Assembly (NCBI GenBank): GCA_026004775.1
Contig: BPJU01000003.1
Location: 62,001-126,000 of the forward strand
Direction of reading: 5' to 3'
DNA: 64,000 bases
Source of the DNA: Pirellulaceae bacterium
GTDB lineage: Bacteria > Planctomycetota > Planctomycetia > Pirellulales > Pirellulaceae
Positions within the stretch are counted from its first letter, which is position 1; every line of letters begins with the position of its first letter. Below, piece after piece: positions 40,925-49,996 of the stretch. The position numbers and the translations under genes were made by a program. A model generated the notes under the pieces. That model was not told the origin of the DNA, did no database searches, and saw only the letters and a list, made by a program, of their open reading frames with translations.

Positions 40925-42283
40925 TTATCGCACCAGGCAGCGGAACTGGATGATGCCACCCTGGCCGACACCCAGTTTGTCCGAAAGCGACCAGCGCAGC
41001 AGCGTCGTTCCGTCGTCGCCTGGAGTTGCCGAGAACTCGGCGTTGATCGAGCTTTTGACGCTTTCTGGGATCAGTTCAAGACGAGGCGTCAGCCGATCTA
41101 CGAGCGTCAACGACTCGATCGGTTGGTCACCCACGTTGTCGAATCGAATAGTAAAGTCCACCGTGTCTCCCGGCTGGGCATCCTGTGTTGACGCCAGTTT
41201 TGCCAGCCGCAGGCGAGGTTTACCGGCCGGCATCTCATAGCGAGTCGTCATCTCGGGAATATTACCAGCCGAGGATTCGTAAGCGATTTTCCCCTCGATC
41301 ATCACCTGTAAAGCAACTTCGTGTGACCAGGTCTTGGCTGCGGTTAGGGCGTTGGCCAGGCGGGCTTTTTCGGAGTTGTCATAGATGCCCGTACGCACGT
41401 AGTTCAAGTTTTCGTAGGGCAGTAGTTCACGAACAAACGCCTGCAATGGCCGTCCCTCGTGCAGACCCAGAGCCAGGTCGCGCCGGCGGAAGGCGTAAAG
41501 AGCTTCCACGTTGTCGTTCAGTTCCGCAAAATCGGCCATCCAGGCCAGATCAGCACCCTCCCGCCTTTCCTGGCTGGCAACGCCCATTCGCTGTTTCAGG
41601 CTCAACGAATCGTCACGTCCGTGGGCCAAGAGCGCACCGGAAACCTGCCGGATCGCCGCGAAACGCGGGGCATAAATGGCCACCGGATTGGAGGCGGCTG
41701 TGTGGACCGCGCCGTCACGTGTGCGGTAATAAGCAACGGTGTCTTCCGCATCCAGGCCCGCCACGGTTCCGTCCGGTGCCACGCGTACGGCATCCTGCCG
41801 GTCACCGCCGTCAAAAATGTACTCGTCGTCGGGCAACCAGCCGCTCGGCCCTCCTCCCCAGGCACTGGCCGGCAGGCTGCGCGGGTCACCGACGCCGGGC
41901 AGGAAGGCGGCAGGAAACTCCACGCCTTGACCGGTCCACGGGGCGGCTGGTGCGGTGCCGGCCTCGACGACGGGTTTCGGGGCAGCTTCGGCTGGATCGT
42001 CGCCTAATGTCATGTGGACGCCGGCGGCGGCCGCCTGCTCATGACTTGCCGGCCGCACGACGTCATGGGGATCTTGCGCCGTTGTCGGCGGCAACCTTCG
42101 TAACGACTCGTGCACCGTGTCCGATCGAGCCATCTTTTCGCTACTCATCCCCGCTCCGGCCGTGGTCTCACGGCGGACCGGCAAGCTACCAGGCGTGCGG
42201 CACGAGCAGAGGATTAAGCAACCGATGCAGATGATCAGCCAGCACCGGCCGGAAAATCCAAATGGGTAGTAGTCGGCACGCAT
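40925..42283 (-). CDS. Exported lipoprotein with C-terminal DUF11-like domain
   Basis: From the ATG at 42283 (GAGGTG upstream) the protein has 452 residues. The signal ends in a lipobox LILCSC. A Pro/Ala-rich linker, a middle domain rich in charged helices (about residues 200-320), and a C-terminal DUF11/CARDB-like beta domain follow. That domain has GDTVDFTIRFDNVGDQPIESLTLVDRLTPRLEL-type spacing, which in other proteins mediates surface display. It is the third gene of a leftward set with two paralogous secreted genes 8 bp upstream. Confidence 0.8.
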   Translation of the reverse strand: MRADYYPFGFSGRCWLIICIGCLILCSCRTPGSLPVRRETTAGAGMSSEKMARSDTVHESLRRLPPTTAQDPHDVVRPASHEQAAAAGVHMTLGDDPAEAAPKPVVEAGTAPAAPWTGQGVEFPAAFLPGVGDPRSLPASAWGGGPSGWLPDDEYIFDGGDRQDAVRVAPDGTVAGLDAEDTVAYYRTRDGAVHTAASNPVAIYAPRFAAIRQVSGALLAHGRDDSLSLKQRMGVASQERREGADLAWMADFAELNDNVEALYAFRRRDLALGLHEGRPLQAFVRELLPYENLNYVRTGIYDNSEKARLANALTAAKTWSHEVALQVMIEGKIAYESSAGNIPEMTTRYEMPAGKPRLRLAKLASTQDAQPGDTVDFTIRFDNVGDQPIESLTLVDRLTPRLELIPESVKSSINAEFSATPGDDGTTLLRWSLSDKLGVGQGGIIQFRCLVR

Positions 42284-42291
42284 GGAACACC

Positions 42292-43146
42292 TCATCGCGT
42301 TGGCGACAGCCGTTCACGAAGGCCGCCTATTTCGGCTTTGCCGGCGGGCCATCCCGGCAATCGCGGGAAAGGGCCCCCTTCCAACGGCGGTTCCAGCCCG
42401 GATCGGACCGGTAACTCCGCAACCCGGTTTGCAACCGGCGGCCACTGGACCGGCGGGGAATCAAACAAGAATTGGTTGCGGCTGGCATCCCAGGTAGGTA
42501 CCCGCGAGCCAAGCCGGACGATGAGCATGGGCCGGCCGAGGCGGTCGGCGGTCAGTAACACGTTTTCACTGGGGTCGGCATCATAATAGGGTTGTTCTTC
42601 GGGCGCTTGAGCAATGGGAGCGGCCTGCTGGGGATCCTCCAGATATATCACGCGGGTCACCAGCCGCCCGTCCATCGCCATCCGCAGGTCATCTTCTGTA
42701 ATCACGACGGGAATCGGATACCGCCACCGCAGCTCCTCCGGCGGATGAAGACGACTCAATACTTCGACGCTCGGGAAAAGTTCGACTTCCTCGTAGTGGG
42801 CTATGTTGGCAATGCGGAATCGGTAGATTTTTCCCAAAAGGAGTCCCACGGTCAGTTCATGGGGTTGAGCCTGGCTGAACGTGCCGTTTTCGGCCACGGA
42901 AACCAGCGCGTTGCCCGGTACGATGATCCGCACCGGCTGGTAGTAAACGGGTGCCACAGGACCGGCCCGCCAGAGTTGTTGTTGCCCGACCGCGCCGGGC
43001 GGCATCCGGGCATCGGAGAAGTAATGCGGCTGCTGTGCCGCTGCCGGCCGCAGCAGCATTGCATTGCCCAACAACACTAGGGGCAAACTCAGGTAGAGGC
43101 TCAAGTAGCGGGAACCTCCATCCCCCGGACTCGTTTGCCGCCGCAT
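42292..43146 (-). CDS. Secreted protein, paralogue of the upstream gene
   Basis: The ATG at 43146 gives 284 residues with a signal peptide ending PAAA-QQ. A TTG at 43272, overlapping the upstream stop (TTGA) and preceded by GGAGG, would add 42 residues ahead of the signal and is less likely. The shared block with the upstream gene reads GKIYRFRIANI...ELFPSVEVL...VVITEDDL...VTRVIYLEDP. The function of this domain is unknown to me; its beta-rich pattern suggests a surface or envelope protein. Confidence 0.78.
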   Translation of the reverse strand: MRRQTSPGDGGSRYLSLYLSLPLVLLGNAMLLRPAAAQQPHYFSDARMPPGAVGQQQLWRAGPVAPVYYQPVRIIVPGNALVSVAENGTFSQAQPHELTVGLLLGKIYRFRIANIAHYEEVELFPSVEVLSRLHPPEELRWRYPIPVVITEDDLRMAMDGRLVTRVIYLEDPQQAAPIAQAPEEQPYYDADPSENVLLTADRLGRPMLIVRLGSRVPTWDASRNQFLFDSPPVQWPPVANRVAELPVRSGLEPPLEGGPFPRLPGWPAGKAEIGGLRERLSPTR

Positions 43147-43168
43147 AGGCTTATCCGTCCAAATAAGC

Positions 43169-43196
43169 GGGTGGTTTCGAAGTTTCGAAACCACCC
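43169..43196 (-). promoter_or_regulatory. Strong intercistronic hairpin
   Basis: A perfect 12-bp stem (GGGTGGTTTCGA and its complement) with a loop of four lies 23 bp upstream of the ATG at 43146, between the two paralogues. On the minus strand only a weak T-rich stretch follows (GCTTATTT). It could attenuate, protect or process the mRNA, and it argues against the TTG start. Confidence 0.55.
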
Positions 43197-43268
43197 TGGG
43201 CCGAAAGGAGGAAGTTTTCCAACCGGGCATGGGCCGATAGGTTCGGCACTGCCGGGTGTACTCCAACT

Positions 43269-44324
43269 TCAATGCACCTCCGTAGACCGGGTATAGTGGG
43301 GCTGCCGGTTCAGCGGCAGCGGTTGGTAGCTCTGTTCGACGATATGGGCTCGCGTCGGCGGAGCAGGGTAGCTGTAACCAGGTTGCTGGCGCACGTGGAT
43401 CTTGTACGTGGCTGCCGGGTCGGGAATGTGAACCGGCGTGTGATTGACCATCACGTGCCGTTGCAAACCTGCCGGAGCCCCCAGCGGGATGTGAGGCGGT
43501 CCGGGAAGCCCGATCGGCGTTCCGGTCATCGGCATGCCCCAGGTCGGAGCTGTCACTCCCGCAACATGCCCGGGCAGCGACGGGTAAGCACCGGGGACAA
43601 CCAGTCCGGGAGGTACCAGCCCAGCCGCAGCAGCCGGACCGGCGGCACTTGCCGTCAACTCCACATCCTTGTTGCCGATCCGCACGACCGCCATGATGGA
43701 ACCTCGCCGGTCGGCTTCCACAATCGGATCGACACCCGGATCTAACCGTGTGGATACCAGAGTTTCGACGCCCGCCAAAGCCAGACGCTGGAACTCAGGG
43801 TCCGGCAAGTAGATCACTTTCGTGACGAAGTTACCGGCTGCCACCTGTTCGAAATCTTCTTCAGTGAATTGCACAGGCAGGGCGTTATGGGCCAAGTAGG
43901 CCGCCGTCCGCGGCGTGGTCGAGGCGATCTCCAGAGTCGGATACAACTCCAAGCCTTCACGGCCCGGAATGTTGGTGAGTTTCAACCGATAGATGGCTCC
44001 CTCGGGAAACTCATGCCTGCCGGGAACGATCAACGGATCCGAATCGAATTGGCCGTATCCGGAAACATCCCAGCGCACTTGCATCGATTCCGGTTTGGCG
44101 AACAGCACTTGTACGGTGGGCTGCGTGGCTTCCGGTCCAGCGGCAGAGACGGGCATGATGGCCGAAACGGGAGCGATCACGCCGGGTCCAGGTCCTCCCA
44201 CACCCGGTCCCGGCTCCATCAGCCGCTCGGCAGGCGGCAAGTTATGGCCGGCCGGCGATACGCAACCGACTGCCGCCACAGCGGCAACCATCCATATCCA
44301 ACTCGTCGATAGCCCTCGTTTCAT
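43269..44324 (-). CDS. Lipoprotein-like secreted protein with Pro/Gly-rich C-terminus
   Basis: From the ATG at 44324 (GGGGGACACC upstream) the 351-residue product has a lipoprotein-type signal with a VAAVGC site. A Pro/Gly-rich stretch follows, then the domain it shares with the next gene (GAIYRLKLTNI...LELYPTLEI...VQFTEEDF...VTKVIYLPDP), and a long Pro/Gly/His-rich tail with repeated PG turns. It is the first of three leftward genes. The shared domain suggests duplication followed by divergence of the tails. Confidence 0.78.
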   Translation of the reverse strand: MKRGLSTSWIWMVAAVAAVGCVSPAGHNLPPAERLMEPGPGVGGPGPGVIAPVSAIMPVSAAGPEATQPTVQVLFAKPESMQVRWDVSGYGQFDSDPLIVPGRHEFPEGAIYRLKLTNIPGREGLELYPTLEIASTTPRTAAYLAHNALPVQFTEEDFEQVAAGNFVTKVIYLPDPEFQRLALAGVETLVSTRLDPGVDPIVEADRRGSIMAVVRIGNKDVELTASAAGPAAAAGLVPPGLVVPGAYPSLPGHVAGVTAPTWGMPMTGTPIGLPGPPHIPLGAPAGLQRHVMVNHTPVHIPDPAATYKIHVRQQPGYSYPAPPTRAHIVEQSYQPLPLNRQPHYTRSTEVH

Positions 44325-44585
44325 GGTGTCCCCCTGAACGGTGCTGGCTGTGTGGCCTCCCGGCCGACTATGGGTTGATCTACGGATCGTTGGCGTTCGT
44401 TGCATCGTCCGCCCGGATCAAGCTGGACCGGTTCGTCCCGCGGCCCTACAATCCGCGATAACAAGGGCGGCCGACCTGCGCGTGGCTCGACCCCGTTGAA
44501 GGCCGGCCATCGTAGTTGGCGCCTCTGTGCCTTATGTTCGGCGAGCTAGATCGGGAATCTTTGGAAAAACCGGCATATCCGGACT

Positions 44586-45449
44586 ATGAGGCATAGCCGA
44601 CAAGATTGGTTCAGGGTCACTTGGCGTACCGCCGGGAAATGTCTGGCGGTCGTTTGGCTGGTGGTCTATTCGCCGCTGGGGATGGCACAGCCGCAACGGG
44701 CGGCCGAATCGCCCACGGCTTCCCAAGTTATGGAAGAAGCTCTGGCCGCCTCGCGAGCTTTTCCCGACTTGGAGGCCCGCGTGCGTCTCGTGATCCACCT
44801 GATGGAGAACCGCCTGAGTGGATTTGGGACATATCAGCAAAGCTCGCAGAGTGACCGGGTGCGGTTTCGCTACGAGTGGCGGCTTCCCGGGTCGGAGCGA
44901 ACAATTAGCTGGCTTGAGGTTTTCGACGGCGATTACCTCTGGACGCGGACCGACTGGGAGGGCCAGCTTCGATTGGAATTCGTTGACATCGGGAGGCTGC
45001 GGCGTGACGAGGCGGTGGACTCAGAGCGGCTTGTCTACGCAGGCGGCGTACCCGGGCTGTTTTATGGTCTCAAGCAGGCTTACCAATTCACCACACTCCG
45101 CGCAACTTCTCTTGGCCGCGAGCCGGTGTGGGAAATAATCGGTACCTGGAAATCCGAGGGCCGGCGAAGCCACGACGCGTCTCAGTCAGGAACACAACGG
45201 TTACGGGTTCCGGTACCAGGCAGGGTTCGGTTGTTTTTGAGTCGGGATGCCGCGCTTCCGTATTTTCCGTTTCGAGTCGAATATTACGGGGATGAGGAAG
45301 CGACGGATGGCGATCCGATGATGACGTTAGAGTTTTACGAAGTGCGTGCCGGGTCCGGGGGTGATCCACGTCGTTATGTATATATTCCCGGTGACCAACC
45401 TTTTTCGGACGTGACCGAGAGGTGGCGGGCCGCCTTGCGCTCGGAGTAG
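44586..45449 (+). CDS. LolA-like exported protein
   Basis: The 287-residue protein has a long N-terminal signal region ending AVVWLVVYSPLGMA-QP. A beta-sheet half-barrel pattern typical of LolA-like proteins follows (RVRFRYEWRLPGSERTISWLEVFDGDYLWTRTDW-type strands). LolA-fold proteins bind lipoproteins or lipids outside the cytoplasmic membrane. Its divergent neighbour is the lipoprotein operon at 44324. The exact client is unknown. Confidence 0.7.
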   Translation: MRHSRQDWFRVTWRTAGKCLAVVWLVVYSPLGMAQPQRAAESPTASQVMEEALAASRAFPDLEARVRLVIHLMENRLSGFGTYQQSSQSDRVRFRYEWRLPGSERTISWLEVFDGDYLWTRTDWEGQLRLEFVDIGRLRRDEAVDSERLVYAGGVPGLFYGLKQAYQFTTLRATSLGREPVWEIIGTWKSEGRRSHDASQSGTQRLRVPVPGRVRLFLSRDAALPYFPFRVEYYGDEEATDGDPMMTLEFYEVRAGSGGDPRRYVYIPGDQPFSDVTERWRAALRSE

Positions 45450-46308
45450 AGCGGCATGGAGTTTCCTTGGGTTGCGGATAGGGACAGAGGGCAAAGCGAC
45501 CGGATCGGCAGGAAAGGTAAGGGTTAATCGTTCACGATTGGTTGGCCAGCAATCGCGGCTGGCTGACCGGTGTGCCGCGTTATCGACTCGCTGTGCGCGA
45601 ACTCTTTCTGGTTGTTCAACTCTCATGGAAATGGCGAAAAGATAAGAATGGTCAGCATAAGAGACCATTTTTTCCACAATCACTCTTCTGCCGAGTGCCA
45701 AAACCATCCACACCGCGTGTGGAATCACCACCGCACGCCGGCACGGGCGAAGTAGCGAGAAAGCCACTTGGAAACATGAGCCATCCAGCGCCGGCAACAG
45801 AAAAGGCACCAGGCGTCCGGCAAATGCGCTGCTCACCGTGTGGCGTAAATAGTCAAATACCGAACGTCCTTTCTGGCAGCAAATGGAAGAGATGACGCAT
45901 AACCCTACGCCCTCTCCCCCTTTAGGGGGAGAGGGCCTGGGTGAGGGGGGTTACCTATCGCCTACCCCCCTCTAACCATGCAATACCTGTTACAGCAATC
46001 TGGTGTACAGGGAATGGGTAAGTTTTTTTTGCAAGCAGCAATTTGGGCCACGAGCGCGTCGTTATTGACGCGCCAACCGGGGCCTGACAAGTCGCGTTTT
46101 GTGTAGCCTCAGCCAACGGCCTGTGTGGGAGGAACGGCACGGTCGATTCTCCCGTGTTGCGCGCAGCCACGTAGCGGGTAAAGACGTTTCCGTTTATTTT
46201 GTGGCCGTGAACGGGGACGATATCGGCTAGCGGGTACGTCTGGTTGCTCAATCTTCGGCGCACCGGCATATAGTTTCAATGGAAATCGCAGGCTGGAAGT
46301 ATCTCGGC
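45450..46308. other. Gene-free stretch left of the CRISPR array
   Basis: I see no convincing gene. A 104-residue minus frame (45955-46269) has no signal and a weak start. The region contains the palindrome AATCGTTCACGATT (45525-45538) and the REP-like element at 45910-45935. It is the leader-distal side of the array by my orientation. Confidence 0.4.
45910..45935. repeat. REP-like palindrome
   Basis: CCCTCTCCCCCT and AGGGGGAGAGGG are perfect 12-bp arms around TT, followed by CCTGGGTGAGGGGGG. This G/C-run palindrome with a GGTGAGGG tail is a well-known form of repetitive extragenic element in many genomes. Only one copy is in this window. Confidence 0.6.
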
Positions 46309-49300
46309 GTGCTCAACGCCTGTCGGCGTCAACGAATCCAACACCGCGCGCCATCTCGCAGCGATCACAACGGCCCTAAGGTGCTCAACGCCTGTCGGCG
46401 TCAACGAATCCAACACTGGATATTGAGTAGCCGCCAACGCGGATCGCTGCGGTGCTCAACGCCTGTCGGCGTCAACGAATCCAACACGAGCGGCGCAAGG
46501 AGACGCTCGATCGACTCGGCGATCGGTGCTCAACGCCTGTCGGCGTCAACGAATCCAACACACTCACTAGGGCGCCAATCTGTACATAGTTCACACGTGC
46601 TCAACGCCTGTCGGCGTCAACGAATCCAACACACTCGCGCCTGATCTCCTCTCACGTGCACTGTGGCGTGCTCAACGCCTGTCGGCGTCAACGAATCCAA
46701 CACTAGAAATAAATAGTAGAAGCATGTATCGTCCAAAGGTGCTCAACGCCTGTCGGCGTCAACGAATCCAACACGGCCGCATACGGCTAGCGGCCGGTCG
46801 GCATTCTCCGAGTGCTCAACGCCTGTCGGCGTCAACGAATCCAACACCGGAGAGCTGGGACAAGTCAAGCTGTGGCAGGATGTGCTCAACGCCTGTCGGC
46901 GTCAACGAATCCAACACCTGGCCATTGCAGCACCGCTGATGTGAGCTCACAAGTGCTCAACGCCTGTCGGCGTCAACGAATCCAACACCGTCACCAATGA
47001 CGCGGATTCTGTGCCGCTGTGTTAGTGCTCAACGCCTGTCGGCGTCAACGAATCCAACACGCGGTTTATGCGGATTGGCCACGCTCCGCGCGTGGAGTGC
47101 TCAACGCCTGTCGGCGTCAACGAATCCAACACGTTCGACCTAGACTAAAACCCATAATAACTAGGATAGTGCTCAACGCCTGTCGGCGTCAACGAATCCA
47201 ACACTTTCGGTGCTGCCGGTTTTTTGGCGAAGCGGATGAGTTGTGCTCAACGCCTGTCGGCGTCAACGAATCCAACACTCGTGATGCCGTCGTAAGCCGT
47301 GATCTTTCGTACCAGTGCTCAACGCCTGTCGGCGTCAACGAATCCAACACAAGTACAAGTCAAGGCAAACTCTATATTTAATAATGGTGCTCAACGCCTG
47401 TCGGCGTCAACGAATCCAACACCTTGCATATTTTTCAAAAGTGTCATGATATCTAGTAGTGCTCAACGCCTGTCGGCGTCAACGAATCCAACACCGCATG
47501 ATACTGCGGGATGCTGTCGCATTGATTGGTGCTCAACGCCTGTCGGCGTCAACGAATCCAACACATGAACCCATCGAGATCCACGATTTGCACCCCATGT
47601 GCTCAACGCCTGTCGGCGTCAACGAATCCAACACCCACGCTGTGGGCCTACCGCACGGCCCGCCGAATAAGTGCTCAACGCCTGTCGGCGTCAACGAATC
47701 CAACACTCTCGCGATTGGTAGGGCTTTGACGGTTATTGATGTGCTCAACGCCTGTCGGCGTCAACGAATCCAACACCGGTGATCTCTGCTGTGTGTCTCA
47801 CATCGTTCGAGTGCTCAACGCCTGTCGGCGTCAACGAATCCAACACCTCTGCTATCAGCACGCTGGGAGTGATTATCGTATGTGCTCAACGCCTGTCGGC
47901 GTCAACGAATCCAACACGCGCAAACATCCTCATGTGCCGGCCCGAATTGCTAAGTGCTCAACGCCTGTCGGCGTCAACGAATCCAACACTGCCGCATGAT
48001 ACTGCGGGATGCTGTCGCATTGATTGGTGCTCAACGCCTGTCGGCGTCAACGAATCCAACACCCGCAGCCGCCTGCACAGAGCCGGCGTCACCACCAAGT
48101 GCTCAACGCCTGTCGGCGTCAACGAATCCAACACACTTCAGCTGGTGCTAGATTAGCGGCAGCTTGTTGGAGTGCTCAACGCCTGTCGGCGTCAACGAAT
48201 CCAACACCAACTCGACCAAAACTGCTGCCAATTTATCTTTTGCGTGCTCAACGCCTGTCGGCGTCAACGAATCCAACACGGGAAACTTTGATGCGAACTT
48301 AATTGGAGCTTCCAGTGCTCAACGCCTGTCGGCGTCAACGAATCCAACACTTTCGAGTGCGCCGGCGTCTCCTACCGTCCAATAAGTGCTCAACGCCTGT
48401 CGGCGTCAACGAATCCAACACTCGCAGTATCACAGCGAGGAATATCACTATCTACGTGCTCAACGCCTGTCGGCGTCAACGAATCCAACACCGCTACCCG
48501 AAGCACTGGGCGGAACACGTCGGACATGTGCTCAACGCCTGTCGGCGTCAACGAATCCAACACAGGCGGCAGTCAATACCGCTAACACCTCAGGTTGTAG
48601 TGCTCAACGCCTGTCGGCGTCAACGAATCCAACACACTTCTTCTCCCAAAGATTCCATAAACCTTTCAGCTAGTGCTCAACGCCTGTCGGCGTCAACGAA
48701 TCCAACACGCACTGCGATCGAGTATCCGCCATGTTGCGCAGGTGCTCAACGCCTGTCGGCGTCAACGAATCCAACACAGTGCGTCGCGCACTGATGCACG
48801 CGATGGCAACGTGTGCTCAACGCCTGTCGGCGTCAACGAATCCAACACCGCAGTCCTGCGATTGCCGCGCTACTCTGGCTGTGCTCAACGCCTGTCGGCG
48901 TCAACGAATCCAACACGATGCTACCGCGCGATACTCGCGCACTGCGCACGAGTGCTCAACGCCTGTCGGCGTCAACGAATCCAACACGGCCGCACCACGA
49001 GTGCCACGTGGTGCACGCAATGTGCTCAACGCCTGTCGGCGTCAACGAATCCAACACGTGCCGGTACACGTATCGCACGTGCGCATCGCGTGCTCAACGC
49101 CTGTCGGCGTCAACGAATCCAACACTGTCACTCGCGAAAATCTACGTCGCGCACATGTGCTCAACGCCTGTCGGCGTCAACGAATCCAACACCCGAATCT
49201 CTGCGACAGTTTACCGGTCACCATGTGCTCAACGCCTGTCGGCGTCAACGAATCCAACACACGCTGTGGTACGCCAATTGTGCGGCTGTCTAGTGCTCAA

Positions 49301-49395
49301 CGCCTGTCGGCGTCAACGAATCCAACACTCGCCCAGTGCAGACTATCCGCGCATGGATAGTGCTCAACGCCTGTCGGCGTCAACGAATCCAACAC
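46309..49395 (-). CRISPR. CRISPR array: 44 repeats of 36 bp, 43 spacers
   Basis: Identical 36-bp repeats (plus strand begins GTGCTCAACGCC and ends ATCCAACAC) start at 46309 and recur to 49360. I saw no variant repeat at either end. The hairpin ACGCC-GGCGT lies in the repeat. On the minus strand it is followed by the 8-nt UUGAGCAC, which fits Cas6 cleavage at the base of the stem. Spacers are 34-38 bp in the left three-quarters and 31-35 bp in the ten nearest cas2. Minus-strand transcription from a leader beside cas2 is inferred from this, from gene order, and from a spacer acquired twice (47495 and 47990) whose two copies share the crRNA 5' end. Confidence 0.97.
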
Positions 49396-49675
49396 TGCCC
49401 CCGCGATAAACCACCTGCCAGCAACAATTTACTCCCAAGCAATTCAAGTACCGTGGCTAAAAACACCCATCCCGTCCACCCAAACCGCCTTACCCCCAAG
49501 CACTGCCCCAAGCCCAACCGATCTAACTCCCATCCCACCACCCCCTTGCGATTCGCATCGCGACCAGTCATGATCCACATTTCCTTTCCACCAGGTCTAA
49601 GTTTGCTCGGGACCACTACTTACTGCGCAGACAACCCGCCATACCATCTGCCAGCCGCCGATGCTTGAATCCTTC
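49396..49675 (-). promoter_or_regulatory. Probable CRISPR leader
   Basis: The 280 bp between the array and cas2 carry no gene. On the minus strand they are purine-rich, with several G-runs between 49440 and 49560 and nearly no C. They end directly at the first repeat. The position beside cas2 and the strand bias fit a leader that directs spacer insertion and transcription. No promoter box was assigned. Confidence 0.6.
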
Positions 49676-49975
49676 CTACACCATACGAAAGCTGGGCGGA
49701 TCCCCCAGCCAGTCGGATCGATCACCCGTGGAATGCACCGGAACTCGCTCAGCGCATTGCGGGCAAAGCGGTATCACTAACAAATCGTCGTGCTCCTGCA
49801 AAATCCCCCCTAGCTCCCATTTCAATTTCTCCATCGCCGTCCGGTCAAGCCGACAACGAAATACGCTGTACTGAATGCGCTCACCATACGCCTCTAATAC
49901 ACGTGCAACTCGTCGAAGTCGCTTCGGGTCACGAACGTCGTAGCTTACCAGGTGCCAATTTTTTTGAGCCATCAC
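49676..49975 (-). CDS. cas2: CRISPR-associated endoribonuclease/integrase subunit Cas2
   Basis: The 99-residue protein begins with a ferredoxin-like strand ending in SYDVRDPKRLRRVARVLEAYG (catalytic-type D13), followed by QYSVFRCRLDR. Cas2 forms the core of the Cas1-Cas2 integrase. Two adjacent ATG codons start it. It is the last gene of the cas operon, 21 bp after the cas4-cas1 fusion, and faces the leader. Confidence 0.93.
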   Translation of the reverse strand: MMAQKNWHLVSYDVRDPKRLRRVARVLEAYGERIQYSVFRCRLDRTAMEKLKWELGGILQEHDDLLVIPLCPQCAERVPVHSTGDRSDWLGDPPSFRMV

Positions 49976-49996
49976 GCATCTCCTAAGTTCCCTCTG

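Noticed and set aside
45955-46269. 104-residue minus-strand frame beside the array
   Set aside because: It has a weak start, no ribosome site and no domain, and its composition is irregular.
47847-47881. Possible self-targeting spacer
   Set aside because: It shares only about 12 consecutive bases with apbE near 36501, with mismatches on both sides. That is expected by chance.
46279-49409. Many long frames on the plus strand with repeated VLNACRRQRIQH or CSTPVGVNESNT
   Set aside because: They are translations of the CRISPR repeats in three frames and stay open only because the repeat lacks stops.
49336-49668. 110-residue plus-strand frame in the leader
   Set aside because: It starts inside a spacer and its Pro/Asn-rich content reflects the C-rich strand, not a protein.
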